Origin: Candidatus Obscuribacterales bacterium
Lineage (GTDB): Bacteria; Cyanobacteriota; Vampirovibrionia; Obscuribacterales; Obscuribacteraceae
Direction: 5' to 3'
Assembly (NCBI GenBank): GCA_020634035.1
Contig: JACKCM010000005.1
Location: 1-64,000, forward strand
Length of the DNA: 64,000 nt
Shown: positions 36,938 to 45,571 of the stretch, piece by piece
Numbering within the stretch: the first letter of the stretch is position 1
How the letters are laid out: the number at the start of each line of letters is the position of its first letter
Made by a program: the position numbers and the translations under genes
Notes under the pieces: model-generated
The model's database searches: none
Told to the model about the DNA's origin: nothing
The model's input: the letters and a program-made list of their open reading frames with translations, nothing else

Positions 36938-37275
36938 TGTTTCGTTCCTTTATTTAGCGGCAGTGGTCTATGGTAACAGATGCGGAGTTTTCAAGGCTGA
37001 GAGACTGTGCCTATTGGATTTTTGGCTTTTTTAGGGAGGCTTCCTGTAAGAATCGGGCAAGGATTAAGCCAAGAAATATGAATAGTTCGGATAGATTTCC
37101 GTTGACGGGCTTTGCTTCTTGCAGGCTGCTGCTATGATGGATTTTAGTTGTAAAGGTTTGCAGTAAATAGTTCTTGAGTCGGTTTCTGACCGGTATGGCA
37201 ATTTTTGCCACATCTGCCAGGCATCGCTTCGGCTTGCTGTGGACTTTTCGTTAGTCGGTTCATGAGGTTCAGCCT

Positions 37276-37920
37276 ATGGAAGGTGCAAAAGAAGGTGCCA
37301 AAAGAGTCAAGATCTGCGGTTTTGGCCGCAGAGCACAGGCCCTGGTAGCCCCGGAATCTAAAGAAACCAGTTCTGAAGTCGATTTGTCTAAGTTGCAAGA
37401 TACGACCTGGTATGGAAACTCTTATATAGTCCTTTTTGGAATTGTCACACCCATAGCGGCTCTGGTAACCGAGTTGGCGTCCGGTATGTGTCGACAATGT
37501 TTTTTCGACCCTATTCCATCCTCTCTTCATGTACTGCTAGTGGCGCTGGTTCCTATCTGCAATACGCTGCTTTATGTTCGTAGCACTAAGAAGGACGTGG
37601 AACCGGGATTTCTCGACTTTGCAATGATCGGTCTGGTACTGGCTGTAACCTCTATGTATGCCGTTGCGTTTGTGCCGATGATTCTCGTCGGTTTGATGAC
37701 CGTGGTTTATTTCGGTCTCGGTTTTTGCCCCCTGGCACCGCTTTCTAGCTTCCTTGCGGCGGTTATATTGCTGGCTCGATTTACAAAAAAGCGGAACTTT
37801 GCAAACAAGTCTTCCAGTCATAGAGCAATTTGGTCCACCGGTGGACTCTGCGCCTTTTATTGCGGCATCGCCGGTGTGCTGTGGAGTTGTCTCGGTCACT
37901 TCCAGTTTCGACCGTTCTGA
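37276..37920 (+). CDS. hypothetical multi-pass membrane protein
   Basis: GAGG lies eight bases before the ATG. The 214-residue product has a cytoplasmic-type basic N-terminus (with CGFGRRAQ) and four or five membrane segments: about 50-70, 85-100, 112-150 (two) and 190-210. The C-terminus ends shortly after the last segment. No family is recognised. A long perfect hairpin follows. Confidence 0.6.
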   Translation: MEGAKEGAKRVKICGFGRRAQALVAPESKETSSEVDLSKLQDTTWYGNSYIVLFGIVTPIAALVTELASGMCRQCFFDPIPSSLHVLLVALVPICNTLLYVRSTKKDVEPGFLDFAMIGLVLAVTSMYAVAFVPMILVGLMTVVYFGLGFCPLAPLSSFLAAVILLARFTKKRNFANKSSSHRAIWSTGGLCAFYCGIAGVLWSCLGHFQFRPF

Positions 37921-37948
37921 TTGTCTACTTGCCTGCCGTGACTATAGA

Positions 37949-37982
37949 CGAAGAGAGAATCGGGAACTCGATTCTCTCTTCG
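37949..37982. terminator. 14-bp perfect hairpin between convergent genes
   Basis: CGAAGAGAGAATCG and CGATTCTCTCTTCG pair perfectly around GGAACT, 28 bases after the stop codon at 37920 and 43 bases before the end of the next gene (on the other strand). It lacks a T-run but is placed where a bidirectional terminator would act. Confidence 0.6.
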
Positions 37983-38025
37983 CGGGCTACTGTTGTAGGC
38001 AGATCTAATTGAGCGTCAAGCTCTC

Positions 38026-39468
38026 TTATTCTTCGCCACCTTCTCCGTCCAGCTTGGAGAATTGTCGGTGGTATCCGTCCTCTCTGTTATAAGAGACGGA
38101 TTTGCCCAGTCCATAGTCTTCGCCGGAGGCACTGGTGCCTCTGGTTTCGACCTCTTTGTTGTAGCCCTGACCATTGCCGGCGGTGACTTCCTTGCTACGG
38201 TCATAGGTGCCGCCATTGGCGGTGGTGCCGGATGTGTTGACGGTTTTGTTATAGCCTTCACCATTACCGGCGGTGACGGTTTTGTTGCGGTCGTAAGACC
38301 CGCCATTGGCGGTGGTGCCGGATGTGTTGACGGTTTTGTTATAGCCTTCACCATTACCGGCGGTGACGGTTTTGCTGCGGTCGTAGGTGCCGCCATTGGC
38401 GGTGGTGCCGGATGTGTTGACGGTTTTGTTATAGCCTTCACCATTACCGGCCGTAACAGTTTTGGTTCTGTCGAACTCTCCGCCTTTGGCTGTGGTTCCG
38501 GATGAATTGACTTCTTTGGAGAAGCCGTTTTCTTTACTGTAGGAGACGGATTTTGTTCTTTCGACTTCGTTTCCGTTGGCGGTGGTGTGGCTGTGAGTCA
38601 CTTCTTTATTCACGCCTTCGCCCTTTTTAGCAGTGACATTTTTGCTGCGATCGAATTCTCCGCCGCGGGCATTTTGTCCGTGGGTGTCCACGCTTTTGTT
38701 GTAACCTTCGCCCTTTTTGGCAGTGACATTTTTGCTGCGGTCGTATTCACCGCCTCGAGCTGTCTGTCTGTGACTTTCGGAGTTCCGGTTATAGCCCTCT
38801 CCATGTTTAGCTGATGCAGAATGCTCATGGCTATATTGACCGCCATTTCTGTTGCTTCCTTCTCTGCTGAAATTTCTGTTGAAGCCTTCTCCTCTTGAGA
38901 AAGAGCCCTGTCCATTGGCGAATCTGTTGCCTTCGCCGAAGTGACCCTGACCCTGGTGACCGTTGCCGCCTCCAACGCCGTTTCCGTTACCGTTGCCGTT
39001 ACCGCTCCCACCGAACTGGCCGCCTCTGAATCTTCCGAATCGACCCTGGGAGTTTTGACCAGCTCCAGATGTAGCCCAGTTGCTGTTGCCTTGTTGACCA
39101 CCGCCCTGGAAGTTACCCCGACCGAAGCGACCAAAGCTTCCCTGACCTCCGTTTTGACCCGCTCCGGAGGTAGCCCAGTTGCTGTTGCCTTGTTGACCAC
39201 CGCCCTGGAAGTTACCCCGACCAAATCCTCCAAAGCGACCCTGACCGCCCCCGGCTCTGCGCTGGGATCCACCCATGCCAGCACCCATGCCGCCACCCAT
39301 GCCGCCACCTCTGGCGCAGTGACCGCGACCGCCGCCTCGACCACCGCCGCCGCCTCCGTGCCCGCCTCGAGCCTGGGCCTCTTCTGGTGCAAATAGTATA
39401 AATGTAGAAAGAAAAGTGGTTATTGAAAGCAGGGCTGTTGCTTTCCAGATTGATCTAGCATTGTTCAT
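38026..39468 (-). CDS. secreted Gly-rich protein with 30-residue tandem repeats
   Basis: The 480-residue protein has a signal peptide (LSITTFLSTFILFAPEEAQA). A Gly/Arg/Asn/Gln-rich stretch to about residue 200 carries two near-identical copies of GRGNFQGGGQQGNSNWATSG. From about residue 230 to 470 there are about nine 30-residue repeats with the core KTVNTSGTTANGGTYDRSK and VTAGNGEGYN (90-bp period in DNA). The early repeats read KNVTAKKGEGYN and the last ones decay to VSYNREDGYH. This is probably an extracellular or surface fibre, with the repeats giving length. No enzymatic part is seen. Such repeat DNA is prone to length change. Confidence 0.85.
   Translation of the reverse strand: MNNARSIWKATALLSITTFLSTFILFAPEEAQARGGHGGGGGGRGGGRGHCARGGGMGGGMGAGMGGSQRRAGGGQGRFGGFGRGNFQGGGQQGNSNWATSGAGQNGGQGSFGRFGRGNFQGGGQQGNSNWATSGAGQNSQGRFGRFRGGQFGGSGNGNGNGNGVGGGNGHQGQGHFGEGNRFANGQGSFSRGEGFNRNFSREGSNRNGGQYSHEHSASAKHGEGYNRNSESHRQTARGGEYDRSKNVTAKKGEGYNKSVDTHGQNARGGEFDRSKNVTAKKGEGVNKEVTHSHTTANGNEVERTKSVSYSKENGFSKEVNSSGTTAKGGEFDRTKTVTAGNGEGYNKTVNTSGTTANGGTYDRSKTVTAGNGEGYNKTVNTSGTTANGGSYDRNKTVTAGNGEGYNKTVNTSGTTANGGTYDRSKEVTAGNGQGYNKEVETRGTSASGEDYGLGKSVSYNREDGYHRQFSKLDGEGGEE
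38148..38772 (-). repeat. 90-bp coding tandem repeats in the Gly-rich protein gene
   Basis: The 30-residue repeats of the protein are near-identical at DNA level in the middle copies (for example about 38208-38297 and 38298-38387), with more drift towards 38.7 kb. Near-identity between adjacent copies indicates recent duplication or unequal exchange. Confidence 0.7.
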
Positions 39469-39595
39469 GATTTAGACTCCCCTTGTCTGTTCTTTTAGTA
39501 ACGACAAGGTCAGTCAAAAAGTTCAATTTCTTGTATTAAAAATATCGCTAGAGCGAAACTTTTCTCGAAATGCCGGCCAGCTCATGGTTATCGGG

Positions 39596-40600
39596 TCAGT
39601 CGCTTCGGGGAAGTATAGTCTGGGGGTTGGCGCTCAGGATTGTTTGTACTTCCTCTTCAAGCTTTTGAGCTTCTTCCTTCTTGTTCTGCTCGCGAAGCAA
39701 CCAGGCCAGATTGGCTCTCGGAGCAACTCTGTTCGACAGACAGATCCCTTGTGCCGATGGGTGAGACTGAAGCAGCCGGACCGATTCGCGAAGCAATCTC
39801 TCCGCTCCGACCAGATCGCCTTTTTTCTGCATGCAGCAAGCGAGATTGGATAGTAAGACAGCAGTTTTCGGGTTTTGCTTGCCGTACATTTCAATCGATA
39901 GCTCATGTGCTTTTCTGGCGAGGCTCTCTGCTGCTTTGGGTTGTCCAAGTGCAGAATAGCAGCAGGTAAGGTCGCCCATGGCACTCAGGCACAGTGGATG
40001 TTTTTCGCCATAGTACCTTCCTAAGATAGATAATGATTTTTCGCAGCAGATTTTCGCCGATACGAATTTACCCTGAGCCCTTCTCAAGTCCGAGAGGGTA
40101 CTCAGAGGTTGGGCTACTTCAATGCTGTCGTCACCGAATCTATCCGCTAAGATTGCGCGCGCGCCCTCGGCGTAGCGTTCTGACTCGTCATACATGCCGC
40201 GGTACAGATAAACCTCAGCCAGGTTGTTCATAACCCTTGCCTTTTGTGGATGCCGGTCTCCCCAGCGGGAATTGAAAATCTGCAATGACTCTAAAAGATA
40301 ACCGGTTGCTTCTTTGAGATGTTCCTGGTCTCTTTCGAGTGTGGCAAGATTATTGAGGCTGCATGCCGTCTCGGTCTGGTATCTGGCGGGAGACAATCTG
40401 GTAAGGAAAACAGATCCTTTATAGAGAAATTTTGCCTCTTCTATTCGATTTGAATCCTGGCAATGATTTGCGGCCGCATCCATTTTGTCGGCAAGTTGCA
40501 CTAATAGTGGTCTTTCAACCTGTAGCCATGCTGAGCAAAAAGCCAGACTCAGAAGAGTCGCTGTGATAAAAATCGGTTTCAGTCGCGGTAAAACGATCAT
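39596..40600 (-). CDS. TPR protein with N-terminal signal anchor
   Basis: The 334-residue protein has a hydrophobic N-terminus (PIFITATLLSLAFCSAWL) and then about six kinesin-light-chain-type TPRs with the marks of the family, such as SLNNLATLERDQEHLKEA, RVMNNLAEVYLYRGMYDESE and LLSNLACCMQKKGDLVGAE. It lies in the same direction as the neighbouring Gly-rich gene, 127 bases upstream of it. Probably a periplasmic or membrane-tethered scaffold; partner unknown. Confidence 0.8.
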   Translation of the reverse strand: MIVLPRLKPIFITATLLSLAFCSAWLQVERPLLVQLADKMDAAANHCQDSNRIEEAKFLYKGSVFLTRLSPARYQTETACSLNNLATLERDQEHLKEATGYLLESLQIFNSRWGDRHPQKARVMNNLAEVYLYRGMYDESERYAEGARAILADRFGDDSIEVAQPLSTLSDLRRAQGKFVSAKICCEKSLSILGRYYGEKHPLCLSAMGDLTCCYSALGQPKAAESLARKAHELSIEMYGKQNPKTAVLLSNLACCMQKKGDLVGAERLLRESVRLLQSHPSAQGICLSNRVAPRANLAWLLREQNKKEEAQKLEEEVQTILSANPQTILPRSD

Positions 40601-40647
40601 ATAGATCTACTAAAAAATTCACTACCAATATAATTATACGTCCGTTG

Positions 40648-41382
40648 TCAAGCGTGTTGGCGCGCCGGAAGTAAGGTCAGCAGATACAGATCCCCGGCAT
40701 AGGTTTTGATGTTCGATATCCCTAGAAGGGCATCGAAGCTCTCGCCCGTTTTCTTTCGAAAGCGAATCATGGTGGTTTCGTCTTCTTCAAGCATCAGTAG
40801 CTGCTCGGCAATTTTTTGCCACTCCGCACTTTTCTCTCCGGCATCGGCCGATTCATCAAACAGGCAGGAGATATGCCGACCGGCCAGCTTTTCTGCCAGT
40901 TCATCGAACAGTCTTTCGGCGGTCGGATTCAGGGATTCTATAAGCCCGGATTTGTTCATTATCACAAGACCTGCTGCCAGACTATTGATGACAGTACGGA
41001 TTCTGTGTTCGCTCTCCTGAATCTTTTGATATACAGATTTAAACTCTGAAATGTCAGTCGCAGTCAGATATCTGATTCCATCTTCGTCGGCGGCACCGAG
41101 AGACCACAATACTTCCAGCTCCTGTCCTTCAACGGTCAGGATTCTTGTGTCAATCGACCGGCTTTCATTGCCGTTCGACGATTTGCTGTTGAACTCTTCT
41201 GAGACGCTACCAATATCCTGGGGCGCCAGGATATTGAAGAAGGAGAGACCCACCAGCTCTTCTTTTTCGTAGCCCCATTTGTGGCAAGCATCATTCACCG
41301 CGGTGATTGTCATCTTCTGGTCGACGGAAAGGACGACATTCGCTATATTTGAAAGAGCTTCTTTTGACCAGTTTTTCTTCAT
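40648..41382 (-). CDS. double-PAS sensor protein without output domain
   Basis: The 244-residue soluble protein has two PAS domains. The first (~5-115) includes VVLSVDQKMTITAVNDACHKWGYEKEEL and ends in DISEFKSVYQKIQESE. The second (~120-240) includes VINSLAAGLVIMNKSGLIESLNPTAERLF. A short helix links them. No kinase, GGDEF or HTH part is attached and none follows in the next gene. It may signal by protein-protein contact. Cofactor unknown. Confidence 0.85.
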   Translation of the reverse strand: MKKNWSKEALSNIANVVLSVDQKMTITAVNDACHKWGYEKEELVGLSFFNILAPQDIGSVSEEFNSKSSNGNESRSIDTRILTVEGQELEVLWSLGAADEDGIRYLTATDISEFKSVYQKIQESEHRIRTVINSLAAGLVIMNKSGLIESLNPTAERLFDELAEKLAGRHISCLFDESADAGEKSAEWQKIAEQLLMLEEDETTMIRFRKKTGESFDALLGISNIKTYAGDLYLLTLLPARQHA

Positions 41383-41479
41383 AGATATATGGTTTCATCT
41401 GGGCGTGGCAGGTTTGTGACACCGGTGGCTGAAGGAGCATATAGAAGGATGGTGAGTTGGATTTATCGAGGCGTTCAGT

Positions 41480-42034
41480 TTGATGTCCGCAATCCGAAAT
41501 AACGAAGATCTATGCGCTTTCTTGAATCAAGGGGGAGCGGTTAAGTACATCTATTTCTGGGGACACACTCGACCCCGAGATGGATCTGTCAATCAGACCT
41601 GCTTCAGTCAGTGGTATCAAGAGTCGTTTCAAGTGGATGGCGTCGAGTACTCTACCGCCGAGCATTTTATGATGGCTGAGAAAGCCAGATTGTTTGATGA
41701 CGAAGGGGCTCTGGCGAAGATCCTATCGGCGAATCATCCGGGCGAAGCGAAAAACGAGGGGCGTGGGGTGCGCAACTTTGACGAAGCTCGCTGGCTCGAG
41801 AATCGTTTTGACATCGTAGTTAGAGGCAATCTGGCCAAGTTCGAGCAGAATGAAGCGTTGAGGAATTATCTGCTTGGTACTGGAGAGAGGGTTCTGGTGG
41901 AGGCGAGCCCGGTGGACCGGATCTGGGGTATCGGAATGGCTAAAGACGATCCGGATATCGAGTCGCCTTCTTTATGGCGCGGGCTCAACTTGCTAGGCTA
42001 CGCACTGATGGAGGTGCGGGCTCGGCTTATATAA
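41480..42034 (+). CDS. NADAR-domain protein (YbiA-like)
   Basis: The 184-residue protein has the NADAR signature: YIYFWGHTRPRDGS, SQWYQESFQVDGVEYSTAEHFMMAEKARLF, then EARWLENRFDIVVRGNLAKFEQ and DRIWGIGMAKDDPDIES. NADAR enzymes are N-glycosidases of riboflavin intermediates and, in some branches, ADP-ribosylglycohydrolases acting on modified guanine; which one applies here cannot be told. TTG 41480 has GAGG eight bases upstream; ATG 41483 is the alternative. It is monocistronic and divergent from the PAS gene. Confidence 0.9.
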   Translation: MMSAIRNNEDLCAFLNQGGAVKYIYFWGHTRPRDGSVNQTCFSQWYQESFQVDGVEYSTAEHFMMAEKARLFDDEGALAKILSANHPGEAKNEGRGVRNFDEARWLENRFDIVVRGNLAKFEQNEALRNYLLGTGERVLVEASPVDRIWGIGMAKDDPDIESPSLWRGLNLLGYALMEVRARLI

Positions 42035-42161
42035 ATCTTCTTTGCTGACAGATGGCGCAGTAGTTAGCAATGCATTGAGCAATGTCACGAAACGGTCACA
42101 ATGCTGTCACGTTGCGGTTATATTCTAGAATTGCTCTATTACCAATAGGAATTTTAAAAAT
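42035..42161 (+). promoter_or_regulatory. intergenic region with TGTCAC repeats upstream of metallopeptidase gene
   Basis: TGTCAC-type boxes recur (TGTCACGAAACGGTCACAATGCTGTCACG, about 42081-42110), which could be a regulator site. It lies between a gene end and the start TTG 42162, which has AGGAA ten bases upstream. Confidence 0.3.
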
Positions 42162-43496
42162 TTGTCAATCGCGAGAACAGAGTCTGCTCGAGACTCGGCC
42201 CCTGTTCGCGATCAATCCCGTGCTGCAGAGAGCAATAGAGATCTCACTGCAGCCGTGAGCGACCGCTTTCGTGAGGACTTGAGCTCCATTTTCGGAAAGC
42301 CGCAAAGTCAGGATCTGACGCGAACTGCCCAGAGAGATACTGGTACTGTCAATGATGCAGCTGAACGGAAAGCTTCTGTTGTTCCCGACAAAACTTTCAA
42401 TGAGTTTGCCAGGAACAATGGCCTTGATACCAGGCAAACACCAGATGGAAAGCTGGAGTTCAGCATGCGCTACAAGGGTGAAAAACTCACCATCGGCAGT
42501 GTGGAGAAAACCGGGGACGGATTTAAAGAAATCAACAAGTCCTTGAAGGAGTTTACCGAACTCAAAAAGTGGGAACTGGAGAAAACTTACGGAGTCAAAT
42601 TTGCCAGACCTGGTGAGCCGGGGCCAAGGCAGATGGACAGGGATAGTAAAGGTAGAGAAGTCCCTGGTAAGGAACTTGAAGTGCGGGACCCAAAACTGCG
42701 TGAAGTCCTGGGCATAGAAGCGGCTCTAGAGAAGGCGAATCCTTCTCAAAAGAGTGCCAATGGAAAGCCTCTTACTTTCTACTTCTTGAAAAATGAGTCC
42801 TTCGCACCGGGCATGGATGGCGCCGCCTCTTATTATCCGAACGTCAACGGGGGACCGGCGGTCATTGTTGATCCCGGCTCGACGGATCGCGCTGTGATTA
42901 CCGAAAAAGATCGTAAGGACGGAGATACCAGTGACCATCGAAGCATCGAGAGTCTGATGATTCACGAATTGGGTCACAACAGTGAAGAGAAGGTCTTCAA
43001 GAATCCGAAAGAACAGGCGGATTTTTATAAGAAGATGGGCTGGGCGCCAATACCTGGTATGCCTCCAGGACAGGGTGGTTGGATGCTCAAGGGTAAAGAC
43101 GGCAGAGGTTATGCTCCACCCGCCGATGGTGGCATGGGCAAGTGGGAGAGAATCAATAGAGATGGTCGGGTCAGCGCCAAAGTAGATAGAGAAAGAGTGG
43201 CGCGTCTGGCTAAAGAGAAGCCGGCAACCGATTATTTTGAAGGTCCGCATGAGATGCTGGCAGAAGCAGCCACCATGCTGAAACTGGGGGATGGTCATCG
43301 CAGTCATCTGATGGAGAAGAATCCGAAGCTCTATAACCTGATAAAAGGATTTGATCAAAGAGAGATTGATCAGTCCTTCGGCAAAGGCAAATTCATTCGC
43401 TCTTACGAAGGACATCTTGTACCTAATAATGATGCTAATCTCAAAGCTTTGCGTGATCAAGAAGAGGCTGCAAGGAGGGCGATAAGAGGTCGATAA
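42162..43496 (+). CDS. HELGH zinc-metallopeptidase-like protein without signal peptide
   Basis: The 444-residue protein opens with a polar disordered tract rich in Arg, Asp and Ser, without a signal peptide. A long region about 80-250 is charged and helical. The zinc motif is HELGH (H268, E269, H272), preceded by SIESLMI and followed about 95 residues later by GPHEMLAEAATML, which offers a Glu third ligand. The end contains KGFDQREIDQSFGKG. It could be an effector or anti-toxin-type peptidase that acts without the Sec route; this is speculation. Start TTG 42162 is provisional. Confidence 0.75.
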   Translation: MSIARTESARDSAPVRDQSRAAESNRDLTAAVSDRFREDLSSIFGKPQSQDLTRTAQRDTGTVNDAAERKASVVPDKTFNEFARNNGLDTRQTPDGKLEFSMRYKGEKLTIGSVEKTGDGFKEINKSLKEFTELKKWELEKTYGVKFARPGEPGPRQMDRDSKGREVPGKELEVRDPKLREVLGIEAALEKANPSQKSANGKPLTFYFLKNESFAPGMDGAASYYPNVNGGPAVIVDPGSTDRAVITEKDRKDGDTSDHRSIESLMIHELGHNSEEKVFKNPKEQADFYKKMGWAPIPGMPPGQGGWMLKGKDGRGYAPPADGGMGKWERINRDGRVSAKVDRERVARLAKEKPATDYFEGPHEMLAEAATMLKLGDGHRSHLMEKNPKLYNLIKGFDQREIDQSFGKGKFIRSYEGHLVPNNDANLKALRDQEEAARRAIRGR

Positions 43497-43588
43497 TAAG
43501 TCGCCTGCGCTGAGTTTTTAAGCAGTTGAAGTTTGCCCTCTTGTTCTCTATGATTCGTCTTAAGAGAAGAAGGCAGGCGGAGTGGTCC

Positions 43589-45505
43589 ATGGCCGAATCG
43601 AGAGATAGAGCAAAATCAAATGGCTTGCGCATTCTCGGGCGCGCTCCCATGGAATTTTTCACATGGATACTTGTAATCGCCGCCACCGTCTTTGCCTTCA
43701 ATCACCTCTCCGATACTTACGAAAACCATAATTACAACGGCTTGCATCGCCTCAATACCGAGCGTTATCAAGACGCCTTCCAGGAATTTGGTCGTGCCCT
43801 TCATTGTGCCACCGAAGATATGAATTCTGAGCAGATCAGAAGCGCTCTAGAAAAGCAGGCTGTGGCAGCCTTTATCATGAAGGATGACGGTAAATTCAAG
43901 AAGCTGTCTGAACGCTTGAAAAATGCGGAGATCCTCTATAAAGACGAATCTGAGAATAAGAACATTCAGGATGCCACCGCTGCCGAAACCAGGATGTTGC
44001 TACAGTCACTAGACAATATGAACGCAGGTGATTCGGCAGATCTGGAGGAGCGAATACTGGGGAGTGCCGGTGCCTTTATCGACGAAGGCGAGACAAAAGA
44101 AGCCTCAGAGCTGCTGGGTAAACTGCTTGATAAATATGATCAAGTCTATTGTGGTGACAATGTTCGATTGCTAGAGCCACTAATTTTATTATCGCGAGCG
44201 AAATTAGTTGCGGTGCAGAAGAGTCGTCCCGGCAGCTTCGCCAGGGCAGGTTTGATAGAAGAGAGCAGGTCGGATCTGGAGAGAGCAAGACATCTGCTTG
44301 CCGATGTGGATGTAACAGGCGCTCTGGATCAAAAAATCAACCGGGTCCGAGTCGATGTCTATGACGCTTATCTTTCGGCAGCAGAAGGAAATATAGAAAA
44401 GGCCAAGACCGAACTTGCCGCAGTCAAAGGGCTTTTGAAGCAGCAAAATATCACCCTTGACGAAGGTGATGACTCGATTCGGGCAGATACTCATGCCACC
44501 TGTGGTGATGCCGAAGGCGCAGCAGAAATTTATGAACAGGTTCTGGGTCGTCTCAGGGTCGAAAATCGTGATGCCGCTTTGCGCACTCGAGACAGGCGTA
44601 TTCTTATCAGTCTTTATATAGGACCTCTGCATTCTCCTGCCCGGGCGAGGCATCTGTTGAAAGGGTTATTAGATAGCGAGACTTCTGTCGAGGGCGTTGC
44701 ATGGAAGCCAGAAACCCTGGCCGAGATCCACGAGCTTATTGCCATGGTCGATGAAAAAGACGGGGATACATTAACGGCGTCCAAGCAGTATGAAGAAGCG
44801 GTAAAAGTTATTCAGGCTACGATGCCTAATGAGACCTGGTATCGAACACCGGTCTTCACTGCCTCGGCCGTGTTCTTCTTGAAGAGCGCATCGAAATTGA
44901 AACAGAGGCGAGCACGGGCATTTCTGAGAGAGTATCTTGCTTCCGTCGATGCATTCGGTCATCCTCGGACCAGTGCTTACTGGGAAGCCAACGATAAGCT
45001 TGTTTATGCCTTGCTGGAGATTGGCGAGAAGAAAGAAGCCCTGGAGAGGCTGTCGCTAGATATAGACAGAGTGTTGTCGATGCCGGTGGATGTGATACCA
45101 GATCTGACAGATGATTTTGCCATGGTGGCAGGTCGATTGCTGAAGGATGAGTCTAAGAAGAGCGCTCTCGATAATCGACTGAGAGACTCAGTTAAACTGT
45201 CGAGGAAGCTCTGGCTTCAAGCGAAAGCATCTTTCGATAAGGACGGGGTTTCAGGCAGTCGTCCGGATATTCGGGCTCGGGTCTACGCTGCACAGTTGCT
45301 TGCCTATGGCATTCTCACCTTTGAACTGGAGCGAGGAGAAAGCTCGCTCATTCCTATAGAAGAAGCGGTGAAGCTGGGCAAGGAGGGCTATTTGTCGAAC
45401 GAAGAGATGAAGAGAACCTATCTGACCTACCAGAGAGTGCTCAAAGGTCTTGGGCTTTCTGACAAAGCGGCAGAGGCAGGGCGCAATGCCGCTAAACTAT
45501 TTTGA
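43589..45505 (+). CDS. TPR protein with N-terminal membrane anchor
   Basis: The frame opens at TTG 43526, but GCGGAG six bases before ATG 43589 sets the start, giving 638 residues. Basic residues, then one membrane segment (FFTWILVIAATVFAFNHL, about 22-40), lead into TPR-like helices throughout, for example TERYQDAFQEFGRALHCAT and LTASKQYEEAVKVIQA. Near the end the repeats become degenerate. The bulk is probably periplasmic. It precedes the ArsR gene by 66 bases on the same strand. Confidence 0.8.
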   Translation: MAESRDRAKSNGLRILGRAPMEFFTWILVIAATVFAFNHLSDTYENHNYNGLHRLNTERYQDAFQEFGRALHCATEDMNSEQIRSALEKQAVAAFIMKDDGKFKKLSERLKNAEILYKDESENKNIQDATAAETRMLLQSLDNMNAGDSADLEERILGSAGAFIDEGETKEASELLGKLLDKYDQVYCGDNVRLLEPLILLSRAKLVAVQKSRPGSFARAGLIEESRSDLERARHLLADVDVTGALDQKINRVRVDVYDAYLSAAEGNIEKAKTELAAVKGLLKQQNITLDEGDDSIRADTHATCGDAEGAAEIYEQVLGRLRVENRDAALRTRDRRILISLYIGPLHSPARARHLLKGLLDSETSVEGVAWKPETLAEIHELIAMVDEKDGDTLTASKQYEEAVKVIQATMPNETWYRTPVFTASAVFFLKSASKLKQRRARAFLREYLASVDAFGHPRTSAYWEANDKLVYALLEIGEKKEALERLSLDIDRVLSMPVDVIPDLTDDFAMVAGRLLKDESKKSALDNRLRDSVKLSRKLWLQAKASFDKDGVSGSRPDIRARVYAAQLLAYGILTFELERGESSLIPIEEAVKLGKEGYLSNEEMKRTYLTYQRVLKGLGLSDKAAEAGRNAAKLF

Positions 45506-45517
45506 CAGATATCAAAA

Positions 45518-45531
45518 TAGATGATAATCTA
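45518..45531. promoter_or_regulatory. putative operator of the ArsR/DUF2087 regulator
   Basis: TAGAT and ATCTA face each other across GATA about 40 bases before the regulator start, with further AT-rich copies (ATAGATATC) to the right. The position suits autoregulation. Binding is inferred only from symmetry. Confidence 0.4.
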
Positions 45532-45571
45532 AATAGATATCCGTCTAAATAGTAAAAGGCAGGTGATCACG

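Noticed and set aside
38062..38505. Plus-strand long frame across the repeat gene
   Set aside because: It is the shadow of the 90-bp repeats of the minus-strand Gly-rich protein; its Val/Gly/Phe periodicity mirrors the real repeat.
38148..38772. Possible CRISPR array
   Set aside because: The 90-bp units are coding repeats with no alternating unique spacers; the reading frame is kept through all copies.
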